Origin: Desulforegula conservatrix Mb1Pa
GTDB lineage: Bacteria; Desulfobacterota; Desulfobacteria; Desulfobacterales; Desulforegulaceae
Direction: 5' to 3'
Length of the DNA: 64,000 nt
Assembly (NCBI RefSeq): GCF_000426225.1
Contig: NZ_AUEY01000005.1
Span: forward strand, 1-64,000
Below, piece by piece: positions 17,602 through 25,825 of this stretch. The position numbers and the translations under genes were made by a program. The notes beneath the pieces were generated by a model. It did not search any database. It was given only the letters and a program-made list of their open reading frames with translations, and was not told the origin of the DNA. Positions within the stretch are counted from its first letter, which is position 1; every line of letters begins with the position of its first letter.

Positions 17602-18729
17602 CTATGATTCTTTAATTTGTCTTACTGCTCCAGGATTCATAAGCACAGAACCCGAACCTGTTGAGACCTGAAGATACGGATATCCGTCCTCGTAGGTTAC
17701 GCCTGTCACCTCGCCCGTAAGCACCGGATCTATGCTTGAATATCCTGTGGAATCCTTGACAAGGATCTTGAAATCGTAACTTCCGTTTGCGGCTGTGTTG
17801 CCGTCTGAATCCTTGACATCCCATCCGATTTCATGAACGCCGCTGCCGAGGCTTCCGAGATTTATTCTTCTTATTTCCTTGCCGCTTGGATCTTGGATGG
17901 AAACAAGAACTTCTGACTCACTGTTTTTAAGCGTGAAATATCCTTCTGTAGCCACTCCGCTCGAGACAAGCACCTCGCCTGTCTGTCCAGTAACTGTTTT
18001 TCCTATGTGGTTGACGTAATCGGATGTAGACGTGTTCGTGGTGGTATCGGAGGTTCCAACAGAACCTATTGTTGATGGATCCAAAAGGACGGTCTTTGTG
18101 CTTCCTGTCGGAACAACCTCCATATACTGCTTACCGTTTTTGTAGGTTACGCCTGTGACCTGTCCCTTTACAGAGGTGTCAAGCTTTGAGTAGCCGTTAT
18201 CTCCAAGTACAAAGACATCATAGCTGTAATTGCCGTCAGCGACGATTTTATCGTCCGTGTCTTTTCCGTCCCAGCTAAAGCTGTTTGTTCCTGCATTCTG
18301 CTGGCCGAGATAAATTCTTTTAATCTCGGTTCCACTTGAGTCATAAACAGCTACGACGGCCTCGCCTGCCTGAGCCATGGAAAAATATCCTGTTGTTGCT
18401 TCTCCGTCACTCACGGACATTGTATTAAGGTTGCCGGTTATTGTTTTTCCTATATATCCAACATAGTCTTTGCTATCTGTGCCATTCATTGATTCCAGCA
18501 TTTTCGTCAGCGTAGAATCCATATTCATGGTTTTTTCAAGCTGGGTGAACTGGGCAAGCTGGGCCGTAAAATCGGTTCCGTCCATTGGATTCAGGGGATC
18601 CTGGTTTTTAAGCTGGGCGATCAGCATGGTAAGGAAAGCCTCTTTTCCCAAGGGATCTTCATCGGTCTTTCTTGCCGTGTACTGGGATGAAATATTATTT
18701 ATTGCACTGCTGCTTGATGTCGTTGTCAT
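17602..18729 (-). CDS. flgD: Hook-capping protein FlgD with duplicated C-terminal module
   Basis: 375 aa, against roughly 220-230 in most FlgD. Residues 25-75 are the conserved FlgD N-terminus (KEAFLTMLIAQLKNQDPLNP). The C-terminal tudor/Ig-like module then occurs twice in tandem: residues 88-222 (DYVGYIGKTITG to LLDPSTIG) and 237-368 (DYVNHIGKTVTG to LMNPGAV), offset by 149 residues. FlgD caps the growing hook and helps FlgE polymerise. AGGAGG stands before the ATG. It lies between fliK and flgE with short gaps. The doubled module goes with an enlarged FlgE. Confidence 0.94.
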   Translation of the reverse strand: MTTTSSSSAINNISSQYTARKTDEDPLGKEAFLTMLIAQLKNQDPLNPMDGTDFTAQLAQFTQLEKTMNMDSTLTKMLESMNGTDSKDYVGYIGKTITGNLNTMSVSDGEATTGYFSMAQAGEAVVAVYDSSGTEIKRIYLGQQNAGTNSFSWDGKDTDDKIVADGNYSYDVFVLGDNGYSKLDTSVKGQVTGVTYKNGKQYMEVVPTGSTKTVLLDPSTIGSVGTSDTTTNTSTSDYVNHIGKTVTGQTGEVLVSSGVATEGYFTLKNSESEVLVSIQDPSGKEIRRINLGSLGSGVHEIGWDVKDSDGNTAANGSYDFKILVKDSTGYSSIDPVLTGEVTGVTYEDGYPYLQVSTGSGSVLMNPGAVRQIKES

Positions 18730-18750
18730 ATTGGCCTCCTAAAAACATTA

Positions 18751-20400
18751 TCAGGCGGTGAGACTTACCCTGTCATCGATTGTCATATTTTCATCATCAT
18801 CTGATGTTTGTGTCCCGGTTCCGTCCTGGCCGCCATCCTCACTTTTTTTGTTTTTCCGTCTTCCTGATTCCTGATGCGATTGATCTTTTAACGACGCCAT
18901 TGTTTGGTCAAAATTGAAGGCAAGCTGGATATCGACCTTGTCAATCTTTATGCCGCTTTCAGCAAGGAATGCCGTGAGATCGTTTTTGTTCGCATTTAGC
19001 ACTTCGGAAGCCATGCTCTTTTCCGCAATGATCTGAACTTTCACCCCTGCTTCAGAATTTTCAATTCTTATCTGCATGCGTCCCAATTCAGCCGGCTTTA
19101 TCTGAAGAACTATTTCTTTTTCATTTGCGTTTATAGCTTTCAGAATGCCTTTGGCAGCCTGATTGGCTACGTACGCTGGAAGAGGTTTTTGGCTCTGCTC
19201 ACCCGATAATGTTTCGGAAGAAGTCAGCTCTTTGCCTGAAATCATGTCAAAAATTCTTGCGGCAAAATCAAGACTGTCTTCTGACTTTGAGGCAATATGG
19301 TCATTTTTTTCCGAGCCCATGGTTTTTTCAACGGCAATTTCAGCCTTCACGACATTTGCTGTCTTGTCTGTCTGTGGCTGGTTTGCCTGATTTTCATGTG
19401 ACTGCTTAGAGCTTTTTAGGGTTGTTGTTTTATCGGTTTTGGACTTCTGGGCATCCTCTGTTGTTTTATCCTCTTCCTTGATCTGCATTCTTGCAAGCAT
19501 TGCCCTTGAAGATCCTGCCGGGTCAGAAGATGAAAGATTTACTTTTACCGCATCTACGGCCTTTGAAAATGCGTCTTTCATTATTGCTGAATTTACGGTA
19601 GTAGCTGTTGAGTCAGAAGCATTGTTTTCAAGAATTGCAATGAGTCTTCCAAGGCTCATCTTGCCGTTCCTGTCATTGCTATCAATTTCTATGCCTATCT
19701 GGTCAAGTATGTCGGATGCATTAACAGCCCCCTGGGAGTCATCCGAAAAAAGCGCAGCGCTGTTTATTTTTGAATTTTCCATTGATTTAAGCGCTTTAAC
19801 AAGCTTGCCGAGATTTATGCCTTTTTCTCCATCAGTTGCGTCTTCAAGCATATTCTTGACAGTTTCAGCATCCAGCCCCATGTGGGTCAGAAGAGTCTGG
19901 AGGTATGGCTGGGCCGAGACTTCAAGAAAGAATTCATCCTTGAAATAGTCGCTGTCTTCCATTGTGTTCAGCTCGGCAAAAACTTCCTTCAGGGAAATTG
20001 TGCCGTTTGTCATTTTTGCCTTGAGAGAGGAAATTATGGTTGAAACTTTGTCAGGATCAGCGCCTGATTTAAGCAGAAGTTTTTCAATTTTTGAAAGCGC
20101 TTCCAGGTCAATCTTGCTCTCCTCAAAATTTGTAATGCCTTTTCCGATAAGGGCTTTTTTGAGGCTTTCAATTATCTGTTTGCCGCTTGCCTCAATGTTC
20201 TCTTCAATATCGTTCCCAGTTTTATTGGCAAGGGCAAGACCGGCTTTTGTCCTCACGTCCTTACCATTCGCAAGACCTTTGAGGATTGAACTGAATTCAT
20301 CCCTGGTGGTTGCTTTTCCACCTGTCTTCTGGGCGGCACTGCTCCCTTTGAGAGACGCTAATATCTGACTGAAATCCGAAATATCTATTGACTGGTTCAT
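18751..20400 (-). CDS. fliK: Flagellar hook-length control protein FliK
   Basis: 549 aa. The low-complexity, mostly helical N-terminal two thirds act as the molecular ruler in this family. The Flg_hook domain lies at about 425-515, with the conserved IVLQIKPAELGRMQIRIE segment and KVDIQL. A charged tail ends in DDENMTIDDRVSL. FliK tests hook length and triggers the FlhB specificity switch. It is the first gene of the fliK-flgD-flgE unit, with GGGAGGC before the ATG and a sigma-54 promoter about 40 bp upstream. Confidence 0.88.
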   Translation of the reverse strand: MNQSIDISDFSQILASLKGSSAAQKTGGKATTRDEFSSILKGLANGKDVRTKAGLALANKTGNDIEENIEASGKQIIESLKKALIGKGITNFEESKIDLEALSKIEKLLLKSGADPDKVSTIISSLKAKMTNGTISLKEVFAELNTMEDSDYFKDEFFLEVSAQPYLQTLLTHMGLDAETVKNMLEDATDGEKGINLGKLVKALKSMENSKINSAALFSDDSQGAVNASDILDQIGIEIDSNDRNGKMSLGRLIAILENNASDSTATTVNSAIMKDAFSKAVDAVKVNLSSSDPAGSSRAMLARMQIKEEDKTTEDAQKSKTDKTTTLKSSKQSHENQANQPQTDKTANVVKAEIAVEKTMGSEKNDHIASKSEDSLDFAARIFDMISGKELTSSETLSGEQSQKPLPAYVANQAAKGILKAINANEKEIVLQIKPAELGRMQIRIENSEAGVKVQIIAEKSMASEVLNANKNDLTAFLAESGIKIDKVDIQLAFNFDQTMASLKDQSHQESGRRKNKKSEDGGQDGTGTQTSDDDENMTIDDRVSLTA

Positions 20401-20442
20401 AGTTGCCTCCCTGGCAATATCTGAAGATTCTGCAAGGTATAC

Positions 20443-20458
20443 AGCAACCAGTATGCCA
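20443..20458 (-). promoter_or_regulatory. Sigma-54 (RpoN) promoter of fliK-flgD-flgE
   Basis: On the minus strand the sequence is TGGCATACTGGTTGCT, which matches TGGCAC-N5-TTGC with 10 bases between the invariant GG (-24) and GC (-12). The predicted start near 20431 gives a leader of about 30 nt before the fliK ATG at 20400. Hook genes are sigma-54-dependent in many proteobacteria with this gene set. Confidence 0.8.
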
Positions 20459-20671
20459 ATGTTTGTCTTGTCGCATATTTGGTTTTAAATCAGTTGGTTG
20501 TATGTTGAGACTTTTATTTGGAGCGAACATAAACTGCCGGTTTCAGTAAAATTCAGATGTCTCGGGGAAAAAATTGCCTGTAGCATTTATGCAGAACTGA
20601 TATAAAAAATTCATATATCATCGAGATGAGATGTTTTTCAGAAAATTTGAAACAATACTTTTGGATAACGA

Positions 20672-22315
20672 ATGAATAATGGCTGGACATATAAAGATAT
20701 AATAGATCTTGAGTACGCTTTTTTTCTGGATTCCAGAAATTCTGACCTTGGGCCTGAAGATAAAGAAAAAAGAGACAGAGGGATTTTTATCGGGCTTAAG
20801 AGCAAGGGGCTTGTGGATGACTTATCTTCTGACAGCTCTCTTGTTCTTGAATGGGCAAGGGCAATAACCGCATCTTATGGATTCAGGAAAACCCCAGGCA
20901 CAGCCTTGCTGATAATATGGAAGTATTTTTTGGCTGTCATGGCTCTGGCAGGATTTGTTGCAGGGGCCTCAGCTGTGTCAGCGGTGCTTTATTATAAAGG
21001 TGAAGCGCCTGTAAATGTCGCTATTTTTCTGGCCATTACTGTTCTGCCACACTGGATTTTTCTTTTTATTCTTGGTCTGAGATTTTTTTTTAGTCTGTTT
21101 TCTGCGGAAGAAAACCGGAAATGCTATCCATTGCTTTATTTATTCATTTCCCGGGCCATTTCCTGGCTGACCCTTGGGCAGGGAAACAATTTTAGAAAAA
21201 ATGGTGGAGACTCGTTTGATTCATGGATAATTAAACTCTTAAAAGTCTATTCTTCTACTTTTTTTTGGCCTATTTTGGTTCTTGCCCAGGTTTTCGGGCT
21301 TGGCGCTGGCATTGCCTCATTACTTGTGACATTTATAAAAATAGCCTTTACTGATTTAGCTTTTGGCTGGCAATCTACACTCGTCACAGCACCTGAAAAG
21401 ATTCACGCTGTGGCTTCCTTTTTAGCGATCCCCTGGAAATGGCTTTTTCATGAAGGATCAGGCTTTCCTGACCTGGCGAGTGTTGAAGGATCAAGGATAA
21501 TTCTCAAAGACGGAATCCTGAGCCTTTCAACTCCTGATCTTGCATCATGGTGGCCTTTTCTTTGTCTTTGCATTATTTTTTATGCTGTTATTCCGAGGCT
21601 TTTTCTTCTGCTTTCAGGATTGTGGATAGCAAATAAAAAACCGGATACTCTTGTTTTCAGTCATGCTGACTGCGCCCATCTTGTCTTTAGGATGCGCTCT
21701 CCTATATTTGACACAAGGGCTGTTGAAAAGTCTTTTGAGGATGATGAACCCACGGCTTTTGACAGAATTATTGAGGAAAAAAATGAGCCCGTTCATCAAA
21801 TTGCTCATGAAATTGTCCAAAAGCCTGTTATCGAGCCTGTATCTGAATCAGATTCCCTTTCAACTCCTGCTTGCAATTCTTTAGCAAACATCAGTGTGGC
21901 AATGGTTTCAGGTGATTTCATGGATCTTGGCAGCGAGGAAAATATTATTAATGAGATTTCAAGGGTCACGGGCCATAAGGTTTCCAGAGTAATAACCTAT
22001 GATCCTGAACCTGATTCAGAGAAAAAGGCTCTTGGGCAGCTTGAAGAAATTATTTCACAGCTAAGCTCTTTTTCCGTAAGTCTTATAATGGAAGCGTGGC
22101 AGCCGCCCATTATTGAAACAATGGATTTTGTAAATATGACAAGGGCTGTAGCAGGCAGGGAGAAGATTATGAACATAATCCTTACAGGCAAACCAAACAG
22201 TTCCTCCTATTTTACCAGACCAACAGACACAGACAGGATCATATGGAATGCATTCATTGGAAAGCTTGCGGATCCTTATATTTTACTAACCGAATTCGGG
22301 AAATATGATGCTTAA
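20672..22315 (+). CDS. DUF2868 membrane protein
   Basis: 547 aa. The N-terminal soluble part (WTYKDIIDLEYAFFLDSR) is followed by two membrane hairpins (about 90-150 and 180-235), further helices (about 285-320) and a C-terminal cytoplasmic domain (about 400-547). I recognise the DUF2868 pattern. In many proteobacteria it is encoded directly before a DUF3482 GTPase, as here, where the next gene overlaps its end by about 10 bp. The molecular function of the pair is not known to me; a membrane partner of the GTPase is inference. It diverges from fliK. Confidence 0.8.
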   Translation: MNNGWTYKDIIDLEYAFFLDSRNSDLGPEDKEKRDRGIFIGLKSKGLVDDLSSDSSLVLEWARAITASYGFRKTPGTALLIIWKYFLAVMALAGFVAGASAVSAVLYYKGEAPVNVAIFLAITVLPHWIFLFILGLRFFFSLFSAEENRKCYPLLYLFISRAISWLTLGQGNNFRKNGGDSFDSWIIKLLKVYSSTFFWPILVLAQVFGLGAGIASLLVTFIKIAFTDLAFGWQSTLVTAPEKIHAVASFLAIPWKWLFHEGSGFPDLASVEGSRIILKDGILSLSTPDLASWWPFLCLCIIFYAVIPRLFLLLSGLWIANKKPDTLVFSHADCAHLVFRMRSPIFDTRAVEKSFEDDEPTAFDRIIEEKNEPVHQIAHEIVQKPVIEPVSESDSLSTPACNSLANISVAMVSGDFMDLGSEENIINEISRVTGHKVSRVITYDPEPDSEKKALGQLEEIISQLSSFSVSLIMEAWQPPIIETMDFVNMTRAVAGREKIMNIILTGKPNSSSYFTRPTDTDRIIWNAFIGKLADPYILLTEFGKYDA

Positions 22316-23750
22316 AGATTGCTCTCTCTGCTTTGCCATTGTAGGCCACCCCAATGAAGGCAAATCGTCCGTAGTGTCAACACTTGCAGAAGATGATTCT
22401 GTCCGGATCAGTCCATATCCCGGAGAAACCAGGATAAAGCAGGTTTTTCCCTTCAGGCTTGATGGAAAAGAAATTTTAAGATTCATAGATACCCCTGGTT
22501 TTCAGAGACCCGGAGCAGTTCTTGAATGGATAAAGGCGAGGGAAGGTCTTTCATCAGATCCAGTGGCTGATTTTATTAAAGAGTTTTCAGGAAATAAAGA
22601 TTTTACTGATGAGATGGAGATTTTTGAATCAATCTCCAAAAGTTCAGGCATCATTTATGTGGCGGATTGCTCCAAGCCCCTGAGGCGTCAGGACAAATTC
22701 GAGATGGAAATTCTCCGCCTGACAGGTAGGCCAAGAATGGCTGTTCTGAACAGCAAGGAAGATGGCAGCGATTTTGTTCAGGATTGGAAAAATGAATTCA
22801 TGAGGAATTTCAATTCAGTCAGAATATTCAACGCGCACAAGGCTCTATGGGTTGAACGCCTTGATCTGCTTGAATCCCTGAGGCTCATGGATCAGGCTTG
22901 GAGCGATGATCTTGCTGAAGCGATAAAGAGCCTCAAAATGGATTGGGACAGAAGAATTTCAGAAGCTTCCATGCTGATTATTGAAATGCTTGAAACATGC
23001 CTCGGATATTTTGTCGAGGAAATGGTTTCAGGTTCGTCATCCCTGGAATCATCGAAAAAAAAACTGGTTGATTCTTACAGGAAAAAAGTATCCGAGATTG
23101 AAAAAAAGACCCTTTCCTCCATACGCTCATTATTCAGGCACAGGGTTTTTGATGTGGAAATTTCTGGTTCTCCTGAAATAAATTCAGAAGATCTGTTTTC
23201 AAAATCAACTTGGAAAGTGCTTGGTCTGAACCCTGGACAGCTCGCAGCTGCTGGCGGAGCTGCCGGAGCTTCTGTCGGCGCTGTTGTGGATATTGCTGCT
23301 CACGGACTTACAATGGGCGCTTTTACGGCAATCGGCGCTATCGCCGGAGCTGCCGGAGCATGGCTCAAGGGCGAGGATATGGTCACCGCAAAAGCTGCAG
23401 GAATGCCCCTTGGAGGATATAAAGTCAAGGCAGGGCCGTGCAGAAATGTCCAGTTAATGTATGTGCTCATGGACAGAGTTATGATGTATTTCTCGCACAT
23501 GATAAGAAGACCCCACGGCCTTAGATATAATCCTGTGGTTTCAGCTGTAATTGATGAGTTTTCTGAAAAAAGCTTTCTTTCAAGAAACTGGGATTCCAAA
23601 AGGAAAAAAACAGCCGCAGCATTTTTTGCTTCTTTCGGATCAGGCCAGAGACAGAGTCAGATTCATAGTCATAGTCATAGACGGCCAGAAATCAGGGACG
23701 AAATGGATTCATTGATCAGGGCCGTGCTTGGGGAAATCTGCGGTAATTGA
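22305..23750 (+). CDS. GTPase with DUF3482 domain
   Basis: 481 aa. The N-terminal Era/TrmE-like G domain has the P-loop GHPNEGKSS (about 14-22), the G2 region PGETR, the G3 DTPGF and a G4-like NSKED. The C-terminal DUF3482 part contains a helical region and a long Gly/Ala-rich stretch (about 305-365: GGAAGASVGAVVDIAAHG, AIGAIAGAAGAW) that may insert in the membrane like a glycine zipper. The start lies inside the DUF2868 gene, so translation is probably coupled. Two adjacent ATG codons make the exact start uncertain by one residue. Confidence 0.85.
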   Translation: MMLKDCSLCFAIVGHPNEGKSSVVSTLAEDDSVRISPYPGETRIKQVFPFRLDGKEILRFIDTPGFQRPGAVLEWIKAREGLSSDPVADFIKEFSGNKDFTDEMEIFESISKSSGIIYVADCSKPLRRQDKFEMEILRLTGRPRMAVLNSKEDGSDFVQDWKNEFMRNFNSVRIFNAHKALWVERLDLLESLRLMDQAWSDDLAEAIKSLKMDWDRRISEASMLIIEMLETCLGYFVEEMVSGSSSLESSKKKLVDSYRKKVSEIEKKTLSSIRSLFRHRVFDVEISGSPEINSEDLFSKSTWKVLGLNPGQLAAAGGAAGASVGAVVDIAAHGLTMGAFTAIGAIAGAAGAWLKGEDMVTAKAAGMPLGGYKVKAGPCRNVQLMYVLMDRVMMYFSHMIRRPHGLRYNPVVSAVIDEFSEKSFLSRNWDSKRKKTAAAFFASFGSGQRQSQIHSHSHRRPEIRDEMDSLIRAVLGEICGN

Positions 23751-23837
23751 TGGATTCTTTTATGCGGCCTACCTGATTTCCAGTTAATAAAGGCCTCCGG
23801 CGGGTCGCTTTTTGGAAAAAGCTCCGCAAAAACTTTA

Positions 23838-23978
23838 GGGTGCCTCTAAAAATTAGAATTTTTGATGTGGAAGCAAGGAAGCGGCGCACGGAGAACCGGA
23901 GTTTATGCGGTATAAATGAGGATTCGAGTACGACGCTGACGCTGCTAACGCGCAAAAAGACTATTTTTAGAGGTACCC
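23838..23978. repeat. Inverted-repeat-bounded element (MITE-like), single copy in window
   Basis: 141 bp. The left end is GGGTGCCTCTAAAAA (23838-23852) and the right end TTTTTAGAGGTACCC (23964-23978), complementary at 14 of 15 positions. The interior has AAGCAAGGAAGCGGCGCACG and then GAGTACGACGCTGACGCTGC. Its layout recalls family A elements, which share the order AAGGNNGAAGC...GCTGACG, but the sequence is clearly different. Confidence 0.65.
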
Positions 23979-24047
23979 CTTTATGGTTTTTGTCTGGGTG
24001 TAAAAATAATAATATTTTCAAAGCTTTATGGATGTTTAGATTCGTGG

Positions 24048-24081
24048 GTCGAATTAGAGCGCCCTTTGCTCGTAATCCGAC
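24048..24081. repeat. Dispersed hairpin repeat, family B, copy 2
   Basis: The sequence GTCGAATTAGAGCGCCCTTT followed by GCTCGTAATCCGAC differs from copy 1 by a few substitutions, some of which weaken the stem. It lies about 60 bp before the shikimate-kinase-like gene. Confidence 0.7.
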
Positions 24082-24138
24082 ATTCAGCTGAGCATAGCCA
24101 CTTTATCTGTATAATTTATAGGGAATCAGGGAGATCAA

Positions 24139-24666
24139 ATGTCGGATGATACAGCCATAAATATAGTCCTGATCGGCATGCCAGCTGCAGGAAAAAGTAC
24201 GTCCGGGATTCTGCTTGCCAAAAAAGCCGGATATGGTTTTGTTGATACCGACATCCTCATTCAGACCAGAACAGGGAAAATGCTCAGTGATATTCTTGCG
24301 GAATCAGGCATAGAAGGTTTTCTTGAAACAGAGGAACAGGCAGCCCTTAGCATTAACGGAAAAACCATGGTCATTGCCACCGGCGGAAGCATGGTCTACA
24401 GTGAAAAGGCGATGGACTTCCTTAAACGGGGCAGGTCAATTGCAGTTTATCTGAAGCAGGATCTTGACAGGCTTTTGAAAAGAATGGGCGATCCAGGAAT
24501 AAGGGGCGTTGTCTGTCCCCACGGTAAAAGCATCCAAGATCTTTATGCTGAGAGGCATCCTTTATATATGAAATATGCCGATTTTATAATCGAATGCGGA
24601 GAGAAGCTTCCTGATGTTGTTTCCGAGGAAATTCTCAGGGGATCTGCATCTTTTTTTAATAACTGA
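24139..24666 (+). CDS. Shikimate-kinase-like small kinase (divergent substrate site)
   Basis: 175 aa, P-loop kinase of the shikimate kinase fold: Walker A GMPAAGKST (13-21), DTD (36-38) and a lid-following ERHPLY with Arg139. Compared with AroK, two substrate residues differ. The Arg of the EGFR motif is Leu62 (EGFLETEE), and the GGG loop reads ATGGS (Ser84). The lid RP is also changed. So it may phosphorylate something other than shikimate, or be a specialised paralogue. GGGAG precedes the ATG. It stands alone between repeats, not in an aromatic-pathway operon. The usual automatic name would be shikimate kinase. Confidence 0.75.
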   Translation: MSDDTAINIVLIGMPAAGKSTSGILLAKKAGYGFVDTDILIQTRTGKMLSDILAESGIEGFLETEEQAALSINGKTMVIATGGSMVYSEKAMDFLKRGRSIAVYLKQDLDRLLKRMGDPGIRGVVCPHGKSIQDLYAERHPLYMKYADFIIECGEKLPDVVSEEILRGSASFFNN

Positions 24667-24670
24667 TCCC

Positions 24671-24793
24671 AATTCCAAATCAAAGCGCTATCTACGTTGG
24701 CATCGTCGTCAGCTCCTCAACGTACAAACAACGTACGTTTGCGTCGCTTCCTCCTTGCCGCCTTGATTTCATCTTTGATTTGAAAATGGAATT
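24671..24793. repeat. Dispersed MITE-like repeat, family A, copy 2
   Basis: 123 bp, inverted relative to copy 1 (4328-4428). The ends are AATTCCAAATCAAAG (24671-24685) and CTTTGATTT...GGAATT (24773-24793). The interior is the reverse complement of GAGGAGCTGACGACGATGCC and of AAGGCGGCAAGGAGGAAGC. It ends 45 bp before the HD-domain gene. Confidence 0.8.
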
Positions 24794-24837
24794 CAACAAA
24801 TCCTATTTAATCTGATTAAATCCGGGGCTTTCTAATT

Positions 24838-25620
24838 TTGGAACTATTCTTTGATTTAAAAAAAAGATTTGATGAATACTTGCGGATGTTTGATACAGAA
24901 GATCCTTTGGATTCGAATGCAATAAAGCTGAAAGTAATTCATTCCATCAGGGTTGCAAATCAGATTCTTCATCTTGGGAAAATCCTTGGTCTTGATCCTG
25001 AAAAACTCGAAATAGCCCGAATTGTCGGACTTTTCCATGACATAGGACGTTTCAGGCAGTATGCTGTTTACAAGACATTTAAAGATTCAAAATCCGAGAA
25101 TCACGCTCTTCTTGGTTTGACAGAGATAGACAGGTTTGATCTTTTTTCTGGAATGCCTGATGCAAAGGCTCATAAAATCAGAATAGCCATAGGGAATCAT
25201 AATATTATAAAACTGCCTGATATTAGTGATCCTGATACCAGATTTCTTTCCATGCTACTTAGGGACGCTGACAAGCTCGATATCTGGCGGGTTATGATTG
25301 CTCATGTCAAAAAAGCCAGTACCGGGCGTCAGGATCCCGTCACCCAGAATCTTCCCCTTGGCGATAATGTATCGCTAAAGCTTCTTGAGTATCTTGACAC
25401 TGGAACGCCAATACCTCTTTCAGAGGTTGAAAATGTTAATGATTACAAATTGTTTTTGCTGAGCTGGTTTTTTGATCTTAATTTCAGACCAAGTATTGAG
25501 GCTGCACTAAGAAGAAAGATAATAACGCAGTTGTCCGATACCCTGCCAGCTTCTGATAATTTAAAGAAGAGTGTGGCCAGGCTTGAAAAAAGGCTTGGAG
25601 AGATGGTTCATGCTTTTTGA
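24838..25620 (+). CDS. HD-domain phosphohydrolase-like protein
   Basis: 260 aa. The metal-binding HD superfamily residues are visible: His35 (VIHSIRVA), His67-Asp68 (GLFHDIGRF), His121 (IGNHNI) and Asp143/Asp145 (LLRDADKLD). Such proteins hydrolyse phosphate esters of nucleotides or related compounds; the substrate cannot be read from the sequence. The start is a TTG, the only start codon in frame before the conserved part. It follows a family A repeat and stands as a single gene. Confidence 0.8.
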   Translation: MELFFDLKKRFDEYLRMFDTEDPLDSNAIKLKVIHSIRVANQILHLGKILGLDPEKLEIARIVGLFHDIGRFRQYAVYKTFKDSKSENHALLGLTEIDRFDLFSGMPDAKAHKIRIAIGNHNIIKLPDISDPDTRFLSMLLRDADKLDIWRVMIAHVKKASTGRQDPVTQNLPLGDNVSLKLLEYLDTGTPIPLSEVENVNDYKLFLLSWFFDLNFRPSIEAALRRKIITQLSDTLPASDNLKKSVARLEKRLGEMVHAF

Positions 25621-25825
25621 TAGATAGTTGATTTTAAAGGTGAAAATTTGTTTGAATCCGAAAAGATGACATTTTTGCCTCTCCATATGCATATATAAGG
25701 AATGGTTATTGCTTTTGTAATCATTAACTGCGGGATTTATCTCTGGAACAGATGGGAGTTGTTCATTGGGCTATTTTGTCTGTGCCTGCAAATACAGTGG
25801 TTTTTAAGCAATTCACAGAGAAAAG

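Larger units (their letters stand above)
23751..24138. other. Gene-free interval rich in repeats before the shikimate-kinase-like gene
   Basis: 388 bp. It holds an inverted-repeat-bounded element (23838-23978) and a family B hairpin (24048-24081). The part from 23785 to 23837 contains GGCCTCCGGCGGG and an AAAAAGCTCCGC stretch that looks like decayed repeat material. No frame here resembles a protein. Confidence 0.6.
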
